A stretch of 64,000 bases of DNA from Erythrobacter sp. SCSIO 43205. Its GTDB lineage: Bacteria > Pseudomonadota > Alphaproteobacteria > Sphingomonadales > Sphingomonadaceae. A program made the translations under genes and the position numbers. Each line of letters starts with the position of its first letter. The stretch's first letter is position 1. Below are positions 28,738-37,540 of this stretch, piece by piece. The stretch is from positions 2,418,001 through 2,482,000 of the forward strand of contig NZ_CP063202.1 of assembly GCF_019904235.1 (NCBI RefSeq). Direction: 5' to 3'. Under the pieces are notes generated by a model. The model made no database searches. It had not been told where the DNA came from and was given only the letters and a program-made list of their open reading frames with translations.

Positions 28738-28822
28738 CGTCACCCCGGCGTAGGCCGGGGTCTAGAGCAGCCAAGCGCAATCAGACCAAAGAAGCTGGAT
28801 CCCGGCCTACGCCGGGATGACG
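28738..28822. repeat. Facing pair of palindromic repeats (CGTCA(C/T)CCCGGC family)
   Basis: The left unit (28738-28765) reads CGTCACCCCGGCGTAGGCCG and continues GGGTCTAG; the right unit (28795-28822) is nearly its reverse complement (CTGGATCCCGGCCTACGCCG and onward). Each unit can form its own hairpin, and the pair together forms a long inverted repeat with a 29-base centre. Related pairs occur at 46239, 46625 and 62021. It lies between the HTH gene and the ATPase/nuclease cassette in a 524-base region (28534-29057) that holds no gene I can recognise. Confidence 0.85.
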
Positions 28823-28855
28823 GGGTTGCATTTTGAAGAGCCGAACCACCCGACC

Positions 28856-28882
28856 CGTTCGTCCTGAGCCTGTCGAAGGACG
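28856..28882. repeat. Palindromic repeat, TTCGTCCTGAGC family
   Basis: The core TTCGTCCTGAGCCTGTCGAA extends to GGACG and is an imperfect inverted repeat. Repeats of this sequence are frequent between genes in Sphingomonadales. It follows the CCCGGC pair directly and is a second repeat family in the same island. I find no other copy in the window. Confidence 0.75.
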
Positions 28883-28927
28883 CGCGCGAGCCCGAAGGAC
28901 AGCACCCAACCCAAGCCCACCCCCAAC

Positions 28928-28947
28928 CCCTCCCGCTTGCGGGAGGG
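28928..28947. repeat. Palindrome CCCTCCCGC-TT-GCGGGAGGG
   Basis: A perfect inverted repeat of 9 bp arms with a 2-base centre, preceded by CCCCAACC. It is the third palindrome type in the island at 28738-28947. It could fold as a hairpin and act as a weak terminator, but it has no T run. Confidence 0.7.
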
Positions 28948-29057
28948 TAGCGAGACTTCGCAAGCCTCTAGGCGAGCGCTAGTCGCAGCGGGATGGGTGA
29001 CAAGGTTTGTGAACTCAAGTACTCACTGTTCCATCCGTATCGCATGACGGCCGAGAC

Positions 29058-29489
29058 CTAGTTTGGGCCATCAATAGCAGTGACGCGATCAATATCGAAT
29101 TCACAAGAGTTTTTTACAACGTGAAAACCCGCGCGATACTGCTTCATAGCTTTGTCTTTAGCTTTCCTGACGAATGTGTCGAATCTCGGGTACTTCGAAC
29201 ATACGATAAGAAACCCTATATTCTGCTTCAGCAGAGGGGTGACCTCCGGGTGGTCAACGCTTGCAAACAGTTGATCGCACGCATGCGAGACATCGGAGCC
29301 TTTTAATTCGATCATTACGGAATGATCATCTTTCCGCGAAACTAGATTGTCACATCGAATACCCTCGGTGACCAAGCAACCATCAATTTCCGAGACCTCA
29401 AAATCTACGCGCTCTTCATTTCTGAAAACTGCCTTTCTCTTGTTTTGCTCCACCTTAACTCGGCTATGCGTCACGGTTTCAGTACACAT
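29058..29489 (-). CDS. Small PD-(D/E)XK-like nuclease, partner of the AAA ATPase
   Basis: The 143-residue protein shows the pattern of a PD-(D/E)XK nuclease: D47 in GIRCDNLVS, then E61 and K63 in VMIELKGSDVSHACDQL, with a helix after the motif and a further strand (NIGFLIVCSKYP). It is small and has no DNA-binding domain of its own. The ATG shares one base with the stop of the ATPase gene (TGATG), so the two are translationally coupled. Base composition is visibly poorer in G+C than in the flanking genes, which hints at transfer. I cannot assign a family name with certainty, and nuclease activity is inferred from the motif only. Confidence 0.68.
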   Translation of the reverse strand: MCTETVTHSRVKVEQNKRKAVFRNEERVDFEVSEIDGCLVTEGIRCDNLVSRKDDHSVMIELKGSDVSHACDQLFASVDHPEVTPLLKQNIGFLIVCSKYPRFDTFVRKAKDKAMKQYRAGFHVVKNSCEFDIDRVTAIDGPN

Positions 29490-30799
29490 CAGATCTGAGA
29501 CTCCAACATCAAGAGAGATGAGTACTGGCGCGAAATGTCCTCGGATATTTGATCTAAATAGCTGCCATCGATCAGGCCGTCGTCATCCAAAATATCCAGC
29601 ATCTCTCCGTCTGCTAACGCGTAGGCTCCTACTTCCTGACTTTCCAGCCAACACTCCCTCGGCACAACCTCGTTGATCTTGTTGTTTACCTTTTTGCGTC
29701 GAGCAAGCTGACCAGCTTTAATAAAGACATTGATTTTGCTCATAATGTAGGGACTATGAGTCGTTAGTATTACCGATCTGTTTGAACGCTCCGATGTTAG
29801 AGAGCTGATAATGTACTCCATCAAAAGACTTTGTGCGGAGGGGAAGAGGTGAGCTTCAGGTTCCTCAATATATATGAGCTCTCGCGACCTTGAGCGATCA
29901 CCTCGCGCCGACGAGCGGAGGACGTCGAGCTGAGAAAAATACTCGAGCATCGACCACATGGGCAATAGCTCTTGCTGGCCGCTCGAAAGTGCGGTGAATG
30001 GAATCTTTCGCCCACCGCTTGCCTCGACAAATTCGAATTCGTTTTCCTCTTTCAACACCCCTCCGAAGACCCGCTCTTGAAACTCGTCTCTTCGGTTCGA
30101 TACATCTTCGGGCAAGGGTCTTCTCATCCGAAGTCTCATTATCGAATTCCGATCACGAAGACTTGCGTAGAGCTTTGCAAAGCGAAGAGTTACTGGATCA
30201 AGATGGCCACTGCCTTCAAATCCAGCCACAAAGCGTCCTAAGCTGGTGAAAAACGCACGTCCCGCCGGAATGAACACTTGAGAAGACACATAGTCTTCGC
30301 CGAGTTTCTTAGCGATCCTAGCTCCCAATTCGTCTCGAACACGATATGTTGTTTCGATGCTACGATCGTAAGCGCTATCGTCATCGAGACTGAGCTTTTT
30401 TGCGGCCTCAAATTCACGCTTGCTTCGGTTGAATTGCTTAGAAAACCAGTCAGAAAAGCTAACGGTCACTTCATCGCTAAGTTGTCCGCCAGACCGACGC
30501 CTCAGAATGCGTGCGGTAAAGTCCCCGGCTGTGTAAGTAATATTGAAGCGTTTGTTGCCCCAGGCCGATGGGGGAAACCACTTAACAAATGACTTGCTAA
30601 TTGATTTTTTGAAAAGTTCCTCCGAGTCACCACGTTCTGCAAATTCATAATGCTGCGAGAGTATATCGACAAAAAAATAGAAAAGCTTGGTTGTTACGCT
30701 CTTACCGCTTCCTTGCGGGCCGACGATAATAGTCACCGGCGAGGTTTCGAACTCTAAATATTCGATACATGAGAATTGGCTAACAGTGAGATAGGGCAT
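29489..30799 (-). CDS. AAA ATPase (AAA_15/OLD-like) of a putative defence cassette
   Basis: This 436-residue ATPase has a Walker A motif GPQGSGKS at residues 27-34, an ABC/SMC-like signature (TALSSGQQELLPMW) and a Walker B motif (LIYIEEPEAHLFP; E312-E313-P-E-A-H317), and the switch-like VILTTHSPYIMSKI after it. These features define the OLD/PtuA/RecF-like AAA proteins found in Septu, Gabija and PARIS systems. There is no TOPRIM domain and no HNH domain in the protein; the effector role is probably taken by the nuclease gene that follows. GAGG precedes the ATG. Hand counts at 30601-30720 give about 42% G+C against about 67% at 31201-31260 in uvrA. Confidence 0.82.
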   Translation of the reverse strand: MPYLTVSQFSCIEYLEFETSPVTIIVGPQGSGKSVTTKLFYFFVDILSQHYEFAERGDSEELFKKSISKSFVKWFPPSAWGNKRFNITYTAGDFTARILRRRSGGQLSDEVTVSFSDWFSKQFNRSKREFEAAKKLSLDDDSAYDRSIETTYRVRDELGARIAKKLGEDYVSSQVFIPAGRAFFTSLGRFVAGFEGSGHLDPVTLRFAKLYASLRDRNSIMRLRMRRPLPEDVSNRRDEFQERVFGGVLKEENEFEFVEASGGRKIPFTALSSGQQELLPMWSMLEYFSQLDVLRSSARGDRSRSRELIYIEEPEAHLFPSAQSLLMEYIISSLTSERSNRSVILTTHSPYIMSKINVFIKAGQLARRKKVNNKINEVVPRECWLESQEVGAYALADGEMLDILDDDGLIDGSYLDQISEDISRQYSSLLMLESQI

Positions 30800-30891
30800 A
30801 AATACCTCGATTGATCACAACCCAAGAAGTTCAGGCGGAGCATGCGTGCTAGATTATCAAGGAATGCTACCGCAACCAATCTTTTCCAACC

Positions 30892-33819
30892 CTACCCCGC
30901 CCCCACCTTCGCCCGCTCCAACATCGGCCGCAAGTACTGCCCCGTAAAGCTCCGCTCAACCTGCGCCACCTCTTCCGGTGTCCCGCTCGCCACCAACTCA
31001 CCACCGCGCACGCCGCCATCTGGGCCCAAGTCCAGAATATGGTCTGCGGTTTTGATCACGTCCAGATTGTGCTCAATCACAACGACCGAATTGCCTTGTT
31101 CGACAAGGCGGTGGAGCACTTCCAGAAGCTTCCTCACATCCTCAAAATGCAGGCCCGTGGTGGGCTCATCAAGGATATAGAGCGTCTGGCCCGTCGAACG
31201 CTTGGCCAATTCCTTGGCCAGCTTCACGCGCTGCGCCTCTCCCCCCGATAGCGTGGTGGCCTGTTGGCCGACTTTCACATAGCCAAGCCCCACCTCGCAC
31301 AGCATTTGCATCTTGTCGCGGATGGGGGGGACGGCTTTGAAGAATTCGGCGGCATCCTCAATCGTCATGTCGAGCACGTCTGCGATGGAGAAGCCTTTGA
31401 ACTTCACCTCCAATGTTTCGCGATTATAACGCTTTCCGCCGCATTCCTCGCACGTCACGTAAACGTCGGGGAGGAAGTGCATCTCAATCTTGCGCACGCC
31501 GTCGCCCTGACACGCTTCGCACCGGCCGCCTTTGACGTTGAAGGAGAAGCGGCCCGGTTTGTACCCGCGCGCCTGGGATTCCGGGAGGCCGGCGAACCAG
31601 TCGCGGATCTGGGTGAAGGCGCCGGTGTATGTTGCGGGGTTGGAACGCGGGGTGCGGCCGATGGGCGATTGATCGATCTCGATCACCTTGTCGCAATGTT
31701 CGAGGCCGGTGACCTTGTCGTGCTTGCCAGCGATAACGCGCGCGCCGTTCAATGTGCGCGCCGCGGCGGCGTAGAGCGTGTCGATGGTGAAGGACGACTT
31801 GCCCGAACCCGATACGCCGGTGATGCAGGTAAACGTGCCAAGCGGGATGGAGGCGGTGACGTTCTGAAGATTGTTCGCCTGCGCCCCGTGGACGGTGAGT
31901 TCAAGGCCATTGCCCTTGCGCCGCTGTGACGGGACGGCGATTTCGCGCCTGCCGGTCAGGTAATCGGCGGTAAGCGACTTCTTCGACTTCATGATCTGTT
32001 TAAGAGTGCCCTGCGCCACGACTTCGCCGCCGCGCACCCCTGCGCCCGGGCCAAGGTCAACGATATGGTCGGCGGTGCGGATGGCGTCTTCGTCATGTTC
32101 GACCACGATCACCGTATTGCCCAGATCGCGCAGGCGTTTGAGCGTTTCGAGCAGCCGGTCATTGTCGCGTTGGTGGAGGCCGATGGATGGTTCATCCAGC
32201 ACATAGAGCACGCCGCTGAGGCCGCTGCCGATCTGGCTGGCGAGGCGGATACGCTGGCTCTCCCCACCCGAAAGCGTGCCGCTGGTGCGGTCGAGGTTGA
32301 GGTAGTCGAGCCCGACATTGTCGAGGAAGCCCAGCCGTTCATTGATCTCTTTAAGGATGGGCCGGGCGATCTGCTGTTGCTGATCTGTCAGATGTTCGTC
32401 GAGGTCAAGGAACCACGCCTTCGCATCGGCGACGCTCATCTTGACCGGCTCTGCGATGTCGGTCGGGCCCTTGGCCGACGGTATCTTCACGCTAAGCGAT
32501 TTTTCATTAAGGCGTTTGCCCCCGCACGCTTCACACGGTTGGGCAGTCTGGAACTTTGACAGCTCCTCCTGCATCCACGCGCTTTCGGTTTGGGCAAGGC
32601 GTCGGTTGAGATTGCCGATGACGCCCTCGAACGCTTTGTTGACGGTGTATTCCTTGCGCCCGTCCTTGAACGTCAAAGGCACCGGCATACCGCCCGTGCC
32701 GTGCAAGATGATGAGCTGTTGGTCGGGCTCCAGATCGCGCCACGGCGTGTTGATGTCGAAGTCATAGGCCTTCGCAAGGCTGGTCAAAACCTGCATATAA
32801 TAGGGCGATGGCGGGTTGGACTTCGCCCACGGCGCCACCGCGCCTTGTTTCAAGGTCAGCGCTTCGTTCGGGATGACGAGCTGCGGGTCGAACAACTGCT
32901 TTTCACCAATCCCGTCGCAGGTAGGGCACGCGCCTTGAGGGCTGTTGAACGAGAACAGGCGCGGTTCGATCTCTTCGATGGTGAAACCGCTGACGGGGCA
33001 GGCGAATTTCTCGGAGAAAACAATGCGGTTGGCGGGGATGCCCGCCCCCTTCATCGCTCCTCCAGACGCATCCTCACCCTCACGCCCCGGCACAACGCCA
33101 TCAGCAAGGTCCACATAGGCCAGCCCCTCAGCCAGTTTCAGCGCTGTCTCAAACGAATCCGCCAGCCGCGTTTGCAGGCCGTCTTTGACCGCGATCCGGT
33201 CAACCACCACCTCGATGTCATGCTTGAACTTTTTATCGAGCGCGGGCGCTTCCTCGATCGGGTAAAGCTCCCCATCGATACGCACGCGGGTAAAGCCCGC
33301 CTTCTGCCATTCGGCCAGCTCTTTGCGATATTCGCCCTTGCGGCCCCGCACGACAGGCGCGAGCAAATAGGCACGCGTCCCCTCTGGCAATTCCATCACC
33401 CGGTCGACCATTTGCGAAACGGACTGCGCGCTAATCGGCTCACCCGTAGCTGGCGAATAGGGCACGCCCACCCTCGCCCACAAAAGCCGCATATAGTCGT
33501 AAATCTCAGTCACCGTTGCGACGGTTGAGCGCGGGTTGCGACTGGTCGTCTTCTGCTCAATCGAGATCGCAGGAGAAAGCCCGTCGATATGCTCGACATC
33601 GGGCTTTTGCATCATCTCAAGGAATTGGCGCGCATAAGCCGACAAGCTCTCAACATAGCGGCGCTGCCCCTCGGCATAGATTGTATCGAAGGCGAGCGAA
33701 GACTTGCCCGAGCCAGACAGGCCCGTCACCACGATCAGAGCATCGCGCGGCAGATCAATATCGACGCCTTTAAGATTGTGCTCCCGGGCACCACGAACAG
33801 AGATTTTTGTAAGAGACAT
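30892..33819 (-). CDS. uvrA: Excinuclease ABC subunit A
   Basis: UvrA is the damage-recognition ATPase of nucleotide excision repair. Both ABC domains are complete, with Walker A motifs [13 protein letters not shown] and [10 protein letters not shown], signatures LSGGESQRI and LSGGEAQRV, and Walker [12 protein letters not shown] and [11 protein letters not shown]. The second zinc module ([14 protein letters not shown] ... [10 protein letters not shown]) is intact; the first has CPVSG where E. coli UvrA has CPICG, so one cysteine is replaced by serine, as is common in Alphaproteobacteria. The 975-residue protein starts [17 protein letters not shown]. An SOS box lies about 70 bases upstream, and a 92-base gap separates its end from the ATPase cassette. 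Confidence 0.98.
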   Translation of the reverse strand: MSLTKISVRGAREHNLKGVDIDLPRDALIVVTGLSGSGKSSLAFDTIYAEGQRRYVESLSAYARQFLEMMQKPDVEHIDGLSPAISIEQKTTSRNPRSTVATVTEIYDYMRLLWARVGVPYSPATGEPISAQSVSQMVDRVMELPEGTRAYLLAPVVRGRKGEYRKELAEWQKAGFTRVRIDGELYPIEEAPALDKKFKHDIEVVVDRIAVKDGLQTRLADSFETALKLAEGLAYVDLADGVVPGREGEDASGGAMKGAGIPANRIVFSEKFACPVSGFTIEEIEPRLFSFNSPQGACPTCDGIGEKQLFDPQLVIPNEALTLKQGAVAPWAKSNPPSPYYMQVLTSLAKAYDFDINTPWRDLEPDQQLIILHGTGGMPVPLTFKDGRKEYTVNKAFEGVIGNLNRRLAQTESAWMQEELSKFQTAQPCEACGGKRLNEKSLSVKIPSAKGPTDIAEPVKMSVADAKAWFLDLDEHLTDQQQQIARPILKEINERLGFLDNVGLDYLNLDRTSGTLSGGESQRIRLASQIGSGLSGVLYVLDEPSIGLHQRDNDRLLETLKRLRDLGNTVIVVEHDEDAIRTADHIVDLGPGAGVRGGEVVAQGTLKQIMKSKKSLTADYLTGRREIAVPSQRRKGNGLELTVHGAQANNLQNVTASIPLGTFTCITGVSGSGKSSFTIDTLYAAAARTLNGARVIAGKHDKVTGLEHCDKVIEIDQSPIGRTPRSNPATYTGAFTQIRDWFAGLPESQARGYKPGRFSFNVKGGRCEACQGDGVRKIEMHFLPDVYVTCEECGGKRYNRETLEVKFKGFSIADVLDMTIEDAAEFFKAVPPIRDKMQMLCEVGLGYVKVGQQATTLSGGEAQRVKLAKELAKRSTGQTLYILDEPTTGLHFEDVRKLLEVLHRLVEQGNSVVVIEHNLDVIKTADHILDLGPDGGVRGGELVASGTPEEVAQVERSFTGQYLRPMLERAKVGAG

Positions 33820-33889
33820 TGCGCATCCAGATGGTGACGGTTGGCCGTCGTGTCCAGTGAGAACGTCAGGCCGGGCAACACAGTTCCTT

Positions 33890-33904
33890 GTTCTCTATAC
33901 GTTC
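33890..33904 (-). promoter_or_regulatory. LexA (SOS) box of uvrA
   Basis: GTTC-TCTATAC-GTTC fits the alphaproteobacterial LexA operator GTTC-N7-GTTC exactly; in the direction of uvrA it reads GAAC-N7-GAAC. It sits 71 bases before the uvrA ATG, a normal distance for a LexA-repressed promoter. The rest of the 313-base stretch between uvrA and the RTX gene (33820-34132) shows no other recognisable element. Confidence 0.85.
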
Positions 33905-34132
33905 TTCAATTTCAAGCCAAGGTCAAGCCGTGGATCGGCGTAACGGCCAGCAATTTGATTTTTCCGGGCGCCAGCGCCAGGCGCAAGCAGCACTTACCGC
34001 TCAGCTTTCTACAAATTGTAGTGACGAGCAATCAAAGTGACGCGCGGACCTTGCTCTTTGTACACCTTGACCCGCCAATGCGATGCAAGTTAAGCACCGA
34101 AAAATACGAAATTTTTTAATCAGGTCCGACTT

Positions 34133-37100
34133 TTGAGCATTATTCCCGATATTCCCAAACCACAGATCGCGCCAAATCGCAGTGGTGAGATTGATATATT
34201 CGCATCGCAATTTTTCGGACCGGACGAAATCATTTACGGCGTCGGCGATTTTATTCGCCTCTATTCATCAGACAATCGCATCATATCCGAAATTCGCGTG
34301 GACGGCACGGTATGGGCGGCATCGACCTCACACGTGTCCTCGGCATTTTCCGGCTTTAACGTCCAAAACTATGTCATCAACGGAAGTGTGGTGGCCGAAG
34401 CCGATGTGGCAAATGCAGAACATGGTCAGGCCAACGCTTATGCCGTATCGAACAGCGCGCTTGGGCAGTCGGTCACGAACAATGGCACAATCTACGCCTT
34501 TACCACAGGCGGTCTGGCGCAAGCGATCAGCCACTATGGCCCCGATGTCCGGATCATCAATACCGGGCTAATCGCCGCCGAAACAGGAGACGGGACAGAG
34601 GCTGCGGCCAGTCAGGCGCTCGGCATATTCATGGCCAATGGCGGCTTCCTGCACAATCAGGCTGGCGGCCAGATTCTGGCAGAAGGTACAAATGCCACGG
34701 CCATCATCATTTCCGGAAACCTTGATCCACAATTTCCACTCGATGCGCCCAGCATCATCAATGACAGCACAATTCAGGCAGTTTCACTGAACGGCGAACT
34801 GTCCGTTGGTATTCTGGCGGCAAACCTGTTCACACGCCCGCTCGTTATTCAGAACAACGGTTTGATCGATGCCGATGTTGCCATCCGCACCGGATCGCTG
34901 ACATTGCCGGCAACCCCGTCCGATGTGGTGGTCCGCAATTCTGCAAGTGGGATCATTCGCGGCGATATCGAAGGTGATCTGGGCGGCGAAACAGTGATCA
35001 ATGCCGGATTGATCGAAGGCAATCTGCTTCTGGGCGAAGGCAATGACATCGTCGACAATCGCGATGGTGAACTTGTCGGCTGGGTTGCGCTCGATTGGGG
35101 CAGCGACCTGTTCGAGGGCGGAGCGGGCGCAGAATTTGTCGATGGTGGACGAATGTCCGACCTGCTTTTTGGCGGGGGCGGCAATGACCTCTTGCTGGGC
35201 GGTATGGGCGCAGACACCCTCGACGGGGGAAGCGACAATGACGGGCTTTATGGCGATTATGGCGATGACATTCTTGTCCTTGCTGGCGCTGATTTTGCCA
35301 GCGGTGGCCAGGGCGATGACGTGTTCGAACTTTCAGATCTGGCTTTTGCCCTGATTGACGGGGGCGATGGAGTGGACACGGCCAGGATCTCCGGCCCGGG
35401 GGTCACGCTTGACCTTGCAGCGTTTATGACAAGCGCGCGAGTGAGTTCCATCGAAGTGATTGATCTTGGCACGTCGGGCAGCGCAGCGATTTTGGCGCAG
35501 GACGCAAATGCCTCACTCGACGGCCTGTTGATCAAGGGTGGGCAAGGATCGTCTCTGGCTTTGGCTGGCACCTGGAGCGAGGCGGGACCAACATTTGTTC
35601 AAGGCGAGAGCTATACGATCTGGCAGGCTGGCGATGTGGCTGTTCTGGTCGCCGATGCAATCGAGGTTCAGAGCGTGTCCGAAATGCCCGTTGATACGCG
35701 CGGGCTTGATGCCATTGCTTCGGGGGAAGCTGCTCCGACACTTGCCGATGAACCCTCTTTCGCCTTGGCTGATCCGCTGTGGCTTGATGCAAGTTACGGC
35801 GTCACCGAAAGCATTACTATCGGCGAATATGAGACATGGCGCTCCGACGGCAGCGGCGCGGTGATGAGCGCCTTCGCGCGCGATGCGAGTGTCACCAACT
35901 CCGGCGTTCTTGAGACGCTTGCTGGCGGACGGGCGGTGTCTGTCGATATTCTCACCGCGTTCGTCAACGAAGGCACGATCCAGGCAATTGATCCGAGGGC
36001 GAATGGCTATTCGGCGGCTTTTGCCGCGAACCAGACCGTCCCCTTCTTCAACAGCGGGACCGTCTATGCCGAAGCCGGTGGCTTTGCCGAAGCCGCTTTT
36101 ATCTATGCCCGCGCCCAAGATGGCGAACGTATATTCGAGAACACCGGTACAATTGCGGCGGTTTCAAGCAACGGTGAAGCGACAGGCGCGCATCTGATCC
36201 TGACAGGCGGAGACAACCTCAATGCAGGAGAGATCCTCGCAACAGGTGCCACGCGCGCGACCGCTGTCTTCATTTCAGAAGACGGCCATTTCATAAACAC
36301 TGGCACGATTGAGGCGATCCAGACTGAGGGCGATTTCTCGCGCAATTCAGCGGGGCTTTTCGTTACCTCCGTTTCGTGGAGGTCCTCGATCACCAACTCT
36401 GGCCTCATCAAAGGCGAGGTTGCCATTCGCGCCGATAATTCTTTCCCGGATTACTTTGGAACGCTGGAGATCACCAACGAGGCCGGCGGGCGCATCGAAG
36501 GGGACATAATCTTCTCGCAAACCGATTCCCCGTATAGCGATACCGACGATACTATCGTCAATTGGGGCACCATAATTGGGGATGTCTCGCTTGGTGGCGG
36601 CAACGATGTGTTCGATTCTGGCGCGGGCAGTTTTGTCGGCGACATCGATGCAGGATCAGGCGCAGATCGGATTTACGCGGGTGCTGGCAATCATGGCATC
36701 GACGGCGGCTCCAATATCGATACTGCTGTCTTTGGCGGCAACCGAGCTGATTACACGATCACCCAGACCGCGTTCGGCGTGTTCGAAGTCGTCGGCGCAG
36801 ATGGCACGGACACTCTGACCGCGGTCGAATTCGCGCAGTTTGACGATGAGACGCTGCGGCTGCGACCCGGAGAGGGCGTGGCGGTCAATTTCGAATCTGC
36901 CGACCCAAGCACCTATCAGGATGCAATGCAGGCAATCCTTGATTTTGATGGCAATGCACTGGGCGGTGATGGCGCTTGGCTGCGCATTGGCGAGGCGGAT
37001 GTGAACGGTGATGGCGACATCGACCAGATCCTCGTCAATGATGCGATTGGCCGCTTTGCGACCGTGGGGACGGCGCCGGACGGCCTTGTCTATTTCAACG

Positions 37101-37531
37101 ACAATGGCTGGGCAGGCGAAACGCGTGTGGCTGGTATCTACATCGACCCGCTGGTGCAAATGGGCATGGTTGAGCAAGGCAGCCCGTTCGACAGCCAGCA
37201 GCGTTTTCAAAATGATCTTCTGATTGAAAACATCAATCGCGTGCTGGGCGCGGATGATTACGATGGCGACGGCCTGCAAGAGGTGTACTTCGCGCTCACC
37301 GATGGCACCGCATACTTACGCGCGATCATGGAGTTCGATGGCAACATTCGCTACGCCAACTATCAGGACGAGCAAGGCGTGATCGACTATCTGACCGCCA
37401 ACGGCTTTGGCGAAGAGACGTATGGCACATGGTTTGGGGGCGCAGGATCAAATGGAGAAAGCGCGATGGCGGCAATGCCAGTTGCAGCGATGGCTCCGAT
37501 GGATTTGTTTCAGGCCGAGGTGTTCGGCTAG
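34133..37531 (+). CDS. Large RTX/beta-helix calcium-binding protein
   Basis: A 1132-residue protein without a signal peptide. Residues about 79-321 and 586-839 are two related halves, each built of NxGxI-type short repeats (VTNNGTIYA, IINTGLIAA, IVNWGTIIGD) that probably form a parallel beta-helix. The first half is followed by RTX calcium-binding nonapeptides (GGGGNDLLLGGMGAD, residues about 346-386) and the second by a shorter block (GGGNDVFDSGAG). Residues about 916-1110 form a C-terminal domain with calcium-loop-like motifs DVNGDGDIDQ and DYDGDGLQEV. RTX proteins usually leave by type I secretion, but no such transporter genes are nearby. The start codon is TTG at 34133, with no strong ribosome binding site, so the start is uncertain. 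Confidence 0.82.
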   Translation: MSIIPDIPKPQIAPNRSGEIDIFASQFFGPDEIIYGVGDFIRLYSSDNRIISEIRVDGTVWAASTSHVSSAFSGFNVQNYVINGSVVAEADVANAEHGQANAYAVSNSALGQSVTNNGTIYAFTTGGLAQAISHYGPDVRIINTGLIAAETGDGTEAAASQALGIFMANGGFLHNQAGGQILAEGTNATAIIISGNLDPQFPLDAPSIINDSTIQAVSLNGELSVGILAANLFTRPLVIQNNGLIDADVAIRTGSLTLPATPSDVVVRNSASGIIRGDIEGDLGGETVINAGLIEGNLLLGEGNDIVDNRDGELVGWVALDWGSDLFEGGAGAEFVDGGRMSDLLFGGGGNDLLLGGMGADTLDGGSDNDGLYGDYGDDILVLAGADFASGGQGDDVFELSDLAFALIDGGDGVDTARISGPGVTLDLAAFMTSARVSSIEVIDLGTSGSAAILAQDANASLDGLLIKGGQGSSLALAGTWSEAGPTFVQGESYTIWQAGDVAVLVADAIEVQSVSEMPVDTRGLDAIASGEAAPTLADEPSFALADPLWLDASYGVTESITIGEYETWRSDGSGAVMSAFARDASVTNSGVLETLAGGRAVSVDILTAFVNEGTIQAIDPRANGYSAAFAANQTVPFFNSGTVYAEAGGFAEAAFIYARAQDGERIFENTGTIAAVSSNGEATGAHLILTGGDNLNAGEILATGATRATAVFISEDGHFINTGTIEAIQTEGDFSRNSAGLFVTSVSWRSSITNSGLIKGEVAIRADNSFPDYFGTLEITNEAGGRIEGDIIFSQTDSPYSDTDDTIVNWGTIIGDVSLGGGNDVFDSGAGSFVGDIDAGSGADRIYAGAGNHGIDGGSNIDTAVFGGNRADYTITQTAFGVFEVVGADGTDTLTAVEFAQFDDETLRLRPGEGVAVNFESADPSTYQDAMQAILDFDGNALGGDGAWLRIGEADVNGDGDIDQILVNDAIGRFATVGTAPDGLVYFNDNGWAGETRVAGIYIDPLVQMGMVEQGSPFDSQQRFQNDLLIENINRVLGADDYDGDGLQEVYFALTDGTAYLRAIMEFDGNIRYANYQDEQGVIDYLTANGFGEETYGTWFGGAGSNGESAMAAMPVAAMAPMDLFQAEVFG

Positions 37532-37540
37532 CAGAGCCCT

